Source: Cryptomeria japonica (taxonomy: Eukaryota > Streptophyta > Pinopsida > Cupressales > Cupressaceae). From it: DNA of 64,000 nt. A model generated the notes under the pieces. The model searched no databases and was not told where the DNA came from. It saw only the letters and a list, made by a program, of their open reading frames with translations. Shown piece by piece: positions 33,301-42,675 of the stretch; within the stretch, counting starts at the first letter, position 1; each line of letters opens with the position of its first letter. Where the stretch lies: NCBI RefSeq assembly GCF_030272615.1, contig NC_081415.1:376727392-376791391 (forward strand). Direction: 5' to 3'. The position numbers and the translations under genes are program-made.

Positions 33301-33688
33301 AATTGAGAAAGAGATCATAAATCTCTCAAATAAGTTGACCACCGAGCCCAATTATGTTCAGAACTTTTATACAAAGTTACAACAGCTCATGGCTCAACAA
33401 TTGGAACTTAGAAATGAAGAGCACAAAATAAGGATGGACATTATGACTCTTCAAACCTTATTCATTCCACACTTGTCCTTTGTTCAATAACAGATCAACC
33501 GAGCCACTTACCTATCTACTACACAAGAGGGAAGTACATTAGATGGCTTAATTTCTCTATTGGCTGACATTCAAGCCCAAAATTCTTTAATGGACAGTGT
33601 CAAGGATGCACTCTCTGTCGCCCTCACCAAAGTAAGGACAAAGTATAAATCGATTTTTGACCAGTTGCCTCCACCAAATGGTAACTAA
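30317..33688 (+). pseudogene. element E ORF2: conserved protein of unknown function (1,123 codons)
   Basis: From ATG 30,317 (MAPKIQEPIVV) to TAA 33,686-33,688 one frame runs without a frameshift but with ten in-frame stops, seven of them TAG. The N-terminal ~370 codons hold the conserved core: SRVHNDFMWLEEKPFKI, LKFAIRVIGYCFFQSAR, KYKDDICFQV, VVEPR and PMGYEV, each with counterparts in D and F. Next is a charged, Thr/Pro/Glu-rich middle (31,400-32,900), then a helical C-terminus with heptads (32,948-33,490) ending RTKYKSIFDQLPPPNGN. The core's pattern (charged strand, then a helical block) recalls domains annotated as putative plant transposon proteins, which is only an impression. No catalytic motif of RT, integrase or protease was seen. 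Confidence 0.85.
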
Positions 33689-34008
33689 ATTTTGATGTTT
33701 GTTAAAAAAGGGGAATGAGTATAGTATCAAAGTATCCAGGGAAGTGTAGTATATAGGGGGAGTATACCGAGAAGTGAATAGAGCAGTAAGCAAAGAACAA
33801 GAGTAGCACACAGAACATTGATCATCGAGCATGCAAAATTAGAGTTATGAACAGTATATTGATAAGGGGAGTATATATGAATATACTATTTCATTGACAA
33901 ATGTATATATTGATAGTTTAGTCAAATTTTGTAAGTATATAGATTTTTGAGTTATAACTTTGAAAGTAGTTTTTGTCAAACATCTCAACTAATGTCAAAA
34001 GAGGAGAT
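33689..34008 (+). other. element E 3' untranslated region and polypurine tract
   Basis: 320 bp, AT-rich, ending in TGTCAAAAGAGGAGAT directly before the 3' LTR, the position and composition of a polypurine tract. GGGGGAGTATA at 33,757 is an additional purine block. Confidence 0.75.
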
Positions 34009-34982
34009 TGTTACTACTTACTAAGATTGCCATAAGTCTTATGTTCAAATTTATTCTATATATTCTAGTCGGTAAGCACAGAATAGTCGGTAAGCACAGA
34101 ACAGTCGGTAAGCACAGTGCAATCGGTTAAAGAAGAAAGTATTCACAGAGCCCAGTATACGCCGATCTGTCTACCGAGTATCATTCCATGTCTACCAAGC
34201 AACAAGAATGATATACCGAGTGAACACACACCGAGTGAAACGTGTTACCAGATTCACTGAACCTACACATATATGGGAAATGTGTTACAAAGATCGAGGA
34301 ACAAGTAACCATTATCACATTGGAAATTGCATTTAAAGATTGTGTATGATTTTGAGGTCATCTAACCAATGAAATATTTTGCATGGTTATTCATTCGATA
34401 AATCATGTTTGTAAGATTGAAGCAATAATCAAATCACAGACATAAGAGATCTATTTATATAGCATGAATTCAGGATTAGATATATGTGCAAGTATATATG
34501 TGCATGTGTGTATGAAGTAAGACATATACAAAAAAAGAAAATCATGAGATATCACAGAATGTTATGACTGTTATAGTTGACAGAGAAACACAGAGGTCGC
34601 CGAGAAGGATTTCAGAGAACAATCAAGGAATAGAGTAAACAGAAGGGTTTACTGAGTTAATATATGGATTACCGAGGTATGCTATAAGCAAGGTAATATC
34701 ATTTTGAGCACATAGAATCTGCTATAACATTTCAGATGTAAAGTTGCAGATATTTGTAATGATTTATTGTAATATTTTGAAGTTGTAAGAGAAACCTTTA
34801 ACAGGGTAAAAGACTCTAACTAAGTCTATAAATTGTAAAGCCTCTAACAAGGTATAGCATTTTAGAATAAGTGTTGTAAAATCCTTTAGCAAGGTAGATC
34901 TAATAGATCTTGATACTCCTAATAGGGTAAGCTATCAGAAATAGCTAAACATGTAGCTCTAACCGAGCAACCTTTATTATTG

Positions 34983-36153
34983 TGTTGGCATTTTTTATGT
35001 TTATGTTGTGATTGTCATTGATGGACACACACTTGTATTGAGATCCCCTTTATATGTATGAGCTCATGCTCAACCGGTATTTGTTCCAACCAGTATGTTG
35101 TATTCTAGTCTTTAGACTAGTGATGATTTTGCAGAATGTGTTTCCCGGTCTGAAGCAGCATGTCGACCCCAAGCGGTTCTTAGATCACAACCGGTATGAG
35201 GAAGCAAAGCGGCACAACACATTCTTACCAGTCTTCATTTTTGTCAAACCGGAAACCGGCATTTTGTATAAATCGGTAATACTCTGTGATGAGTTACCAG
35301 CCGGCATTTTGTGATGAGTTACCAATCCACTGATTGTTTGACGGTGCTGACACATTGACGGTGATTCTTGTGTCGTGTTACTGAGTATGTCTAGATTCAC
35401 TGAACCTAAGAAATTGTAATGCAATCCTATTGGACCGACATGAAATCAGATTCCTTTAAAAGGACATCATGTCTAAGGTTTTTGAGTTGTTGAAGAGGTT
35501 GCGAAAAGGGTTAATGTTGAGCTAGGGTTTAAGGTGGATGTTGAGTTGTTGGAAGAGTGATCTTATCTGAGAAGATCGATTTGTAACTAAGAGAGAGATA
35601 GAGAAGACTGAATCAATGCTAGAATGCATTAGCTATGAGCAATACTGGATCTAACCAAGCAGTTTGTGCTATTAGATAGATAAAACACTTGTTGATTACT
35701 CACATCTTTGACAAGTCTGTAGCCCTTAACTGGGTGGGCCTCAAAGCCTTTGTAAAATCCTCTAACAAGGTGGTTCACACATGTGAATCTAAAATCCTCT
35801 AACAAGGTAGTCTTTAATTGGACTTATCTCCTAACAGAGATTGAGATTCCTAACAAGATCTGTTCTGGTGAAGAACATTGTAAGACCCTAACCGGTCTAG
35901 TTTCTATTTTGCAGATAGTGACTTGTGAGTTCCATCTCACCGTGGTTTTTCCCAGTTTGGTTTCCATGTCAAATATCTTGTGTTATGGTTGTATTACTTT
36001 TGTGGGTGAATGTTTTATTCGCATTTTGGTTTGTATGTGTGGTAACCGGTTTGAATCTCAGACTGCTTTACCGGTTTATCTTTAGACTGTGTAAGTGTTT
36101 TAGTGTAAATATTTTTGGCATACTAATTCACCCCCCCCTCTTAGTATTCATCA
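34983..36153 (+). mobile_element. element F 5' LTR
   Basis: 1,171 bp. TTGTCATTGATGGACAC lies at 35,012-35,028 near the 5' end. A GTGGTTTTTCCCAGTTTGG block lies near 35,942. The 3' end carries AATTCACCCCCCCCTCTTAG. Repeated at 41,229-42,417. Confidence 0.94.
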
Positions 36154-36155
36154 AT

Positions 36156-36169
36156 TGGTATCAGAGCCA
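36156..36169 (+). other. element F primer-binding site
   Basis: TGGTATCAGAGCCA two bases after the LTR, full match to the initiator-Met tRNA complement. It is followed by the leader AAGTTTAACCACTTGC (36,180-36,195), shared with D. Confidence 0.9.
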
Positions 36170-36203
36170 ACCTTTCTATAAGTTTAACCACTTGCAAAGA
36201 GAT

Positions 36204-37052
36204 ATGGGGGAATACACCTTGAGGGAACTTACTCAACGGCTCACTAAGTCTAAGCAAGCCTATGATGATCTTATGGTCAAATACAAGGCATCTCAAGCAA
36301 AAAGAAGAGAACATGCAAAGAGGCTGATGGAACTATCTAAAAGTAGTTCTGAAGATGAAGCTAACATGGAAGCTATGATTGCTGAAGTGAATAAGCTGAA
36401 TGATTCAAACTCCAATTTGAGAAAGGAGTTGGAAGGACTGACTATTCGGTTTAGCCAAGAGCTTGAGAACCGGAGAAAAGCTGAAGATCTGGTAAAAGAC
36501 AGAGATCATGAGATCTCCAAGTTGAAACATGAGATTAGTGCACTAACTGCTTGCCTTCATGAGAGTAGAATGGAAAAAGAAGACATGCAAGGAGAACTGA
36601 ACATTGCCATCTCTGAAAATGCAAGTCTTATGGAGACAAACACTGCTATTTCCAAAGAACTCTTTGAGTCAAAAGAAATACTTGCTAAGTTTGGCAAAAG
36701 TAAAGTCAGGCTAGAGCAAAAGCTTGAGTCATCTAGACCGGCAAAGAATACCAATGGTCTTGGTTTTTCTGGACATGAGGAAGGAGAATCCTCAGGAACA
36801 AATGCTGAAGCATCAAAGAAGCAACCGACACTCAAAGGAAAAGGTAAGCAAAAATTCAAACTGGGTCACATTGCAAGATTCTGTAGGAGCAGAAAAAGTA
36901 TATCTGATGATATACTGATCACTTGGGAAGGAGAAATAGATGTTGAAAAATTTCAAGGAGACATGAAGAAAACATGGAAGAAGAAACCAATATTATTGGA
37001 GGAGGAACCAGTTTCTGCACCTAGTGTGCAAATATCGGAACCGGGAAACTAA
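36204..37052 (+). CDS. element F ORF1: coiled-coil gag-like protein, zinc knuckles mostly lost
   Basis: ATG 36,204 lies 48 bp past the PBS and the frame runs unbroken for 282 codons. Residues ~5-185 form a long coiled coil (LRELTQRLTKSKQAYDDLMV, AMIAEVNKLNDSNSNLRKEL, EISKLKHEISALTACLHES). A Ser/Gly/Glu-rich linker and a Lys-rich stretch (TLKGKGKQKFK) follow. LGHIARFCRSRK is the right half of a CCHC knuckle, the left half being missing. The tail is acidic (LLEEEPVSAPSVQISEPGN). Homologues in D and E carry three or four complete knuckles, so F has probably lost them by internal deletion. This is one of the few unbroken frames in the window; whether it is expressed cannot be told. Confidence 0.75.
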   Translation: MGEYTLRELTQRLTKSKQAYDDLMVKYKASQAKRREHAKRLMELSKSSSEDEANMEAMIAEVNKLNDSNSNLRKELEGLTIRFSQELENRRKAEDLVKDRDHEISKLKHEISALTACLHESRMEKEDMQGELNIAISENASLMETNTAISKELFESKEILAKFGKSKVRLEQKLESSRPAKNTNGLGFSGHEEGESSGTNAEASKKQPTLKGKGKQKFKLGHIARFCRSRKSISDDILITWEGEIDVEKFQGDMKKTWKKKPILLEEEPVSAPSVQISEPGN

Positions 37053-37495
37053 GCCTCAAAGGCTTAGGGGGAGAAAATGGCAAAATGATTTCAAACCCCC
37101 AATTAACACCTGTAAAAGACCTTAACCGGTATGCTACACCTATCACTTGGCAGAAGACCAGAAATGGTAAAAAGGCAAATTAGGGTTTACGCCCTAATAT
37201 AGGAGCATTAATGATGGTAGGTAAGAGACATGTATAAATGCATTTTTCAAATCATTTCTCACTATCTGTTTTCAAGCGAAGAAAAGTTTTCAAGTGCAGA
37301 ATGAAGAAAAGGTGATTTGAGCTTAGATTTCAAGAAATTGGAGAGCTTTGAAAGAGATTCAAATATAGTTTGCAAGCGGTAGTGGAGAACTCAAAGCGGT
37401 GATTTGGCATTCGACGGAGACCGAAGTATAGCAGAATCAGGAAGCCCTAATTTCGCGTTAGAAAGGTATTTTTCATGTTCTTGAAATACTCTTCA
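37053..37495 (+). other. spacer between ORF1 and ORF2 of element F
   Basis: 443 bp non-coding. It begins with AGGCTTAGGGGGAG, an additional purine tract resembling the PPT, right after ORF1. No further motif was seen. Confidence 0.6.
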
Positions 37496-40400
37496 ATGGA
37501 TTCTGCATCTCATACCAGTTCAAGCACATCTATTGAGTCAAAAAGTTTTATTCAAAGGAAGGGCAAATATAATGCTTTATCACAAGTTCCAGCTGAGTCA
37601 TAGTTGAAGAAGGAATTTCAGACTATATTGATTGCAAGATAGAAGACCTAGGGTCCTTAGCCATTCATACTCAATTAGGTCTATTTTCCGGAACAGACAA
37701 AAGGATCAAACCAGAGTTCAGTATCTTAGAGAAGAAGAAAATCCATAATGCAGTGTATTTTCTGGAAGACTTCACAAAGGATCACATCAAGATCATATTG
37801 AGCAGAGTCCATGGTGACAAGATGTACCTAGAGAGAACGCATGATATCACACCTGAGGTAATTCATGCAGTCACCGGTTTCTGCAACACAGGGGAAGTGC
37901 CAGCCCTAAGAACGGTAAGCAAAATGGAAATGACCAAGCCCACCGGTTCGACAAGTGATTCACGAGGTATGATAGTTAATCCTATCAAGGATGAACTGGT
38001 AAAATACGCCTACATGGTGATAGGCTACAGAACATTCTCAGCCAGCAAGATTAATTTTGTATCTGCTGCAGTGGTAAATGCCGCCTACTGGATGATTATA
38101 GAGGATAAATCATTTGACTTATGCATCGGCATGTAGAGGCAACTCCTGTCAAACCTTAAGGCAATCAAAAAGGACAATTCACTGAAATTTAAGTTTGGAC
38201 AACTCCTGGTAGGGTTGTTTTTCTATTTCCAAGGCTACTTTTAGGGTGTAGGAGATGTCCAGTGGTCCCCTGACCAACCGGTAACCAAGCAGATAAAGGA
38301 AAGTGTGGAAGCCATTGGAACCGGCTACCCTGAGGTACTGAACAAATACTTTGATGAGTTCAGAAGAAAGATGAGCTAGAGGGTAAGAATCTCAGGTGAC
38401 ATAGTGAAGAAGTATGAAGATGACATCTATTTCACTATTCAGGTGGACAAATGTCTAATGGAGGTTGTTGAGCCTAGAATGGAGGAAGTGGAGCCTATGG
38501 GCTATGAGGTCATGTTTGACATGCTGGAAGGGTATGCTTCAACCCTTATAGCCTCACCTCTTGATCCAAAGGCTATGCAAATCAGAACCTACTTGGAGAG
38601 GATCGCATCGGTTGAAGAACCATCGGTGAAGAAGGGAAAAGAACCAACAGCTAAGAAAGCTAAGGCAGTTCCTACAGCATCAGCACCGGCTACCACTACG
38701 ACTCCAAGAGTGACCAAGCAGTCACCGGCAAAGAAGGAATAGGAGGTAACACCAGAAAAAGTCTTCGAAAGAAAGAGGAAGACTAAGGCAAATGAACTGG
38801 ACTCCGAAGAAACTAAGTCTGATGAACAGCCAAAGAAGGCTAGACAGACCAAGAAGGTGAAGAAGAATGAACTGGCAACATCCGCACCGGTAAATATAGA
38901 TATCTCCTCTTACAAACCTTTGACACATTGTCAAAGAACAGTAAAGAATGTTAGGAGAAAGTTACTTCATGATTTAATTGATTTTTATGATGAATTCAAT
39001 AGTGAAGAAAAAGATGAAGTACTGCAGGAAATCATTCTTTATTTATGCAAAAATGACCGGTCACCATCAGAGATTAAATCTCAGACACCGGATTCATTAT
39101 TTAAAGCATTGGATAACAAATGGTGCATTGTCATTGAAAAGGAAAAAGAGATTAGGAAGAAATTTTTTGCACAATACTTCCCTGAACTCTCAAATTCAGA
39201 ATTATTTGATGTATTGGATCAAAATAAAGGTCTCTTCTTCACAAGGAGAAGAAGACTCTAGTTGTTGGAAGGGAGAGTTGATGATGTAGAAAAGGATACA
39301 CATCAACACATGGCCCATGCTATCAGCTCTCACAAAGCTCGAATGGCCAACCTCCAAGCGGAAAAGGAACCAGTTATTTCCAAACCAAATGAGGTTTTTG
39401 ATGAGGAAGGAAACCTGGTGGAGGAACCAATCGACACCATAGATGTCAATGCCCTGGATATAGAAGATGTCACTCAGGACATACCTTCCGAGGGAACTGA
39501 ACAGGGGTAACAGGCCGATCAGGGTGGTGAACAAGCTATGGACACACAGCAAGCAGCAAAAGAACAGGAAGAGAAAAAGAAGAAGGATGAAGATGAGAAA
39601 CAAGAAAAAGAGGAAGAGGAGAAAAGGAAAGATGAAGAGAAGAAGAAGCAAGAAGAAGAAAGGAAGAAGAAAGAAGAAGAGGACAAGGAAGAAAAGAAGA
39701 AGAAGGAAGAAGAAGAAAATAGAAAGAAGGAAGAGGAAGAAAAGAAGAAAGAAGAGGAGAAGAAGAAGAAGAAGGAAGAGGAAGAGAAGAAAAAGGAAGA
39801 GGAAGAGAAGAAAAAGGAAGAGGAAGAGAAGAAGAAAAACGAAGAGGAAGAGAAGAAAAAGGAAGAGGAAGAGAAGAAGAAAAAGGAAGAGCAGAAGAGG
39901 AGAGCAGAGGAGAAGAAAAAGGTAGAGGAAGATAAGGAAGAAGAGAAGAGAAGAGAAGCAGAAAAGAAGAAAGCTAAAAAAGCCAAGGAACAAGAAGGGG
40001 CCAAAAGCTCTCAGGTGGAGACTCCGAAGGCAACCAGAAGTCAACCCTCACCGGTTGATCTTTCTAGTCCTATCGATCTCCGATCTGCAAGTGAGTCGGA
40101 ACTTATGTAGAGCATCAAGGTTGCTCAAGAGTGCCTTGAGATCATTCGCAGGAAAAAGGAACAGGACATCATTCAGGTAGCTGTAGACACACTTACCGGT
40201 TTAATCCCTGGTACTAATCTTCCTGACACTGATTCATCACTAGCACAACTCAAACTTTTGTGTACTTTAGTGGATGATCAGGTGTAGGGTCTAGAAGAAG
40301 CAGCAGAGGCCAATGTAAAGAAAGAGCACCACAAGGCTCTTAATGTTTCTCTCGTGAAGAAATTAAATGAGCTTAGGACTAAACTGTTAAAGGATCAAAA

Positions 40401-40881
40401 GGACATAAGGAGTGCTTTGGATGAGGGAAACTTGCTACTCAGCAAAATCTGTCAACCTCATCTATTATGTGATGATGTGCTAGCTAAGAAGCAATAGCTT
40501 CAAACGGACTTACAGCCCTACTTAATCACATTCAAGACTCCTTACGACTCCTTTGCAATATATGGGCAAACCGTTCACCAGTTCTAGATCCAGTCAGCCA
40601 AGATAGAGCAAGAGTTCAGCACAAGGTCTAGGGATTTGCAGGAGCTTCAACTGGTATTACTTCCATGATTGCAAATTCTCCAGAAATGCTATCTAAACCT
40701 GGATGCCCTGACAGTCACCCAAGAACTGAGCACAATAGATGCCATGGAGGAATAGGTATCACAAATGCAGACAGAGAAGGAAGTGGCGACCTCCCTACTT
40801 GAGTCCTGGTCTCTTTCCATGAAACAATTTTTGCAGGACTACAAAGCGGTTTTTGACAAGTATTATTCATTATTGTCATAA
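37496..40881 (+). pseudogene. element F ORF2: homologue of E ORF2 with Lys/Glu expansion
   Basis: Starts MDSASHTSSSTS at 37,496. After a frameshift near 37,620 it continues in one frame to TAA at 40,879-40,881. The conserved core has SRVHGDKMYLERTHDI, VKYAYMVIGYRTFSASK, KYEDDIYFTI, VVEPR and EPMGYEV, aligned with E and D. A Lys/Ala/Pro linker (38,610-38,850) follows. The next block (KPLTHCQRTVKNVRRKLLHD, KNDRSPSEIKSQTPDSLFKA) matches a region of E that reads APLELSKSLPNELYLHVDNR. Then come the Lys/Glu helix and a helical C-terminus ending KAVFDKYYSLLS. I count 13 in-frame stops, 11 of them TAG. Function unknown; the conserved length argues the protein once mattered to the element. Confidence 0.82.
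39560..39990 (+). repeat. near-pure polypurine Lys/Glu-coding tract in F ORF2
   Basis: About 430 bp made almost only of GAA, GAG, AAG and AAA codons (units like EEEKKKEEEEKKK). It predicts a charged single alpha helix of roughly 145 residues with i to i+4 Lys-Glu pairing. The opposite strand is a Phe/Leu/Ser-coding polypyrimidine shadow. E lacks a comparable tract; D has a short one (QKRKEEREGKK near 43,930). Confidence 0.88.
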
Positions 40882-41228
40882 ACTTTTTTATATATACATG
40901 GAAACAGGTCTTTTCAGTGTTACTTTGTCATTGTTGGCAAAGGGGGAGAAGTATATGGTTTTAAAATTTTGATGGTTTTAAAATTTTGAAATTTTGATAT
41001 ATCAAGGGGAGAAGTATCTGTTTTCAAATTTTGATATATGCTGTGATATATGCTATATGCTCTAATGATTATGCTCTGAATACAAAATTGCTATACACTT
41101 TGTTGATTAAGGGATAGTGTATATGCTTAGGGGGAGCAATTTTGTTAATGGCAAGTTCTTGTTGTAAAACACTTAGATGTCAAAATTTTATTTTCCTAAG
41201 TGTTGCCATCAATGCCAAAGGGGGAGAT
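40882..41228 (+). other. element F 3' untranslated region and polypurine tract
   Basis: 347 bp with repeated AAAATTTTGA words and GGGGGAG-type purine blocks at 40,943, 41,006 and 41,131. The final tract GCCAAAGGGGGAGAT abuts the 3' LTR. The word CCATCAATG upstream pairs with CATTGATGG inside the LTR. Confidence 0.8.
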
Positions 41229-42417
41229 TGTTGGCATTTTTTATGTTAATGTTGTGATTGTCATTGATGGACACACACTTGTATTGAGATCCCCTTTATA
41301 TGTATGAGCTCATGCTCAACCGGTATTTGTTCCAACCGGTATGTTGTATTCTAGTCTTTAGACTAGTAGTGATTTTGCAAAATGTGTTTCCCGGTCTGAA
41401 GCGGCATGTCGACCCCAAGCGGTTCGTAGATCATAAACGGTACGAGGAAGAAAAGTGGCACAACACATTCTTACCAGTCTTCATTTTTGTCAAACTAGCA
41501 ACCGGCATTTTGTATAAATTGGTAATACTCTGTGATGAGTTACCAACCGGCATTTTGTGATGAGTTACCAATCCACCGATTGTTTGATGGTGCTGACACA
41601 TTGACGATGATTATTGTGTCGTGTTACTGAGTATGTCTAGATTCACTGAACCTAGGAAATTGTAATGTAATCCTATTGGACCGACATGAAATCATATTCC
41701 TTTAAAAGGACATCATGTCTAAGGTTTTTGAGTTGTTGAAGAAGTTGCGAAAAGGGTTAATGTTGAGCTAGGGTTTAAGGTGGATGTTGAGATGTTGGAA
41801 GAGCGATCTTATCAGAGAAGATCGAGTTGTAATTGAGAGAGATAGAGAAGACTAAAGTAATGTTGGAATGCATTAGCTGTGAGCAATACTGGATCTAACC
41901 AAGCAGTTTGTGCTATTAGATAGATAAAACACTTGTTGATTACTCACATCTTTGACAAGTCTGTAGCCCTTAACCGGGTAGGCCTCAAAGCCTTTGTAAA
42001 ATCCTCTAACAAGGTGGTTCACACATGTGAATCTAAAATACTCTAACTAGGTAGTCTTTAATCAGACTTATCTCCTAACAGAGATTGAGATTCCTAACAG
42101 GATCTGTTCTGGTGAAGAACATTGTAAGACCTTAACCGGTCTGACCTTAACCGGTCTAGTTTCTATTCTGCAGATAGTGACTTGTGAGTTCCATCTCACC
42201 ATGGTTTTTCCCAGTTGGATTTCCACATCAAATATCTTGTGTTATGGTTGTATTTCTTTTGTGGGTGAATTTTTTATTCGCATTTTGGTTTGTATGTGTG
42301 GTAACTAGTTTGATTGTCAGGCTGCTTTACCAGTTTATCTTTAGACTGTGTAAGTGTTTTAGTGCAAAGATTTTTGGCATACTAATTCACCCCCCCCCCC
42401 CCTCTTAGTATTCATCA
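41229..42417 (+). mobile_element. element F 3' LTR
   Basis: 1,189 bp copy of 34,983-36,153. It has a small tandem duplication (CCTTAACCGGTCTGA near 42,129) and a longer C-run at its 3' end, which account for the extra length. Confidence 0.94.
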
Positions 42418-42675
42418 TATTGCATTAGTGAAGTTATGGGTGCCATCCCCACCGTAGTTTTTCTCTCTAACCAAGAGTTTCTACGTAACCAAAATATATG
42501 AGTTATGGAGTGAATCATGTATGATTGTTATTCATTTGTTTTAGCATTATATTATGTTACTGCACTATTCAGTTTATGCTTAACAGTAAAGTTATTGTTG
42601 AAGAAAAGTTTTGAAGTACTTATTCACCCCTCCCCTCTCAGTACATTAGCTTTCCATATTGGGCCTAACAGCTGC

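Larger units (their letters stand above)
34983..42417 (+). mobile_element. element F: non-autonomous two-ORF LTR element inserted in E's 3' LTR
   Basis: 7,435 bp flanked by a perfect TATTG duplication (34,978-34,982 and 42,418-42,422). LTRs 34,983-36,153 and 41,229-42,417 (1,171 and 1,189 bp) start TGTTGGCATTTTTTATG and end TTAGTATTCATCA. A PBS TGGTATCAGAGCCA and a purine tract CCAAAGGGGGAGAT are in place. ORF1 is an intact-looking coiled-coil protein; ORF2 is the homologue of E and D ORF2 with a 145-residue Lys/Glu expansion. No pol gene is present. It is the innermost of the A-D-E-F series, so it is younger than E. Confidence 0.94.
27154..42670 (+). mobile_element. element E: non-autonomous two-ORF LTR element inserted in D's ORF2
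   Basis: 5' LTR 27,154-28,357; 3' LTR 34,009-42,670 interrupted by F (about 1,222 bp without it). Flanks GCTGA (27,149-27,153) and GCTGC (42,671-42,675) are a 5-bp duplication with one change. Both LTRs start TGTTA and end GGGCCTAACA. A PBS, ORF1, ORF2 and the purine tract AAAAGAGGAGAT (just before 34,009) follow the usual order. Without F the element is about 8.1 kb. It has no polymerase or integrase and must use another element's enzymes. ORF2 is collinear over 3.37 kb but has ten in-frame stops. Confidence 0.92.
34009..42670 (+). mobile_element. element E 3' LTR, interrupted by element F
   Basis: Starts TGTTACTACTTACTAAG, collinear with the 5' LTR until TTTATTATTG at 34,982, and resumes at 42,418 with TATTGCATTAGTGAAG. 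It ends GGGCCTAACA at 42,670. The 5' LTR reads TTTATTATTGCAGTAGTG uninterrupted at that place. Confidence 0.92.

Noticed and set aside
39202..40044. Reverse-strand 280-codon Leu/Phe-rich frame looking like a membrane protein
   Set aside because: Antisense shadow of the polypurine Lys/Glu tract of F ORF2; hydrophobicity is a by-product of TTC/CTT codons.
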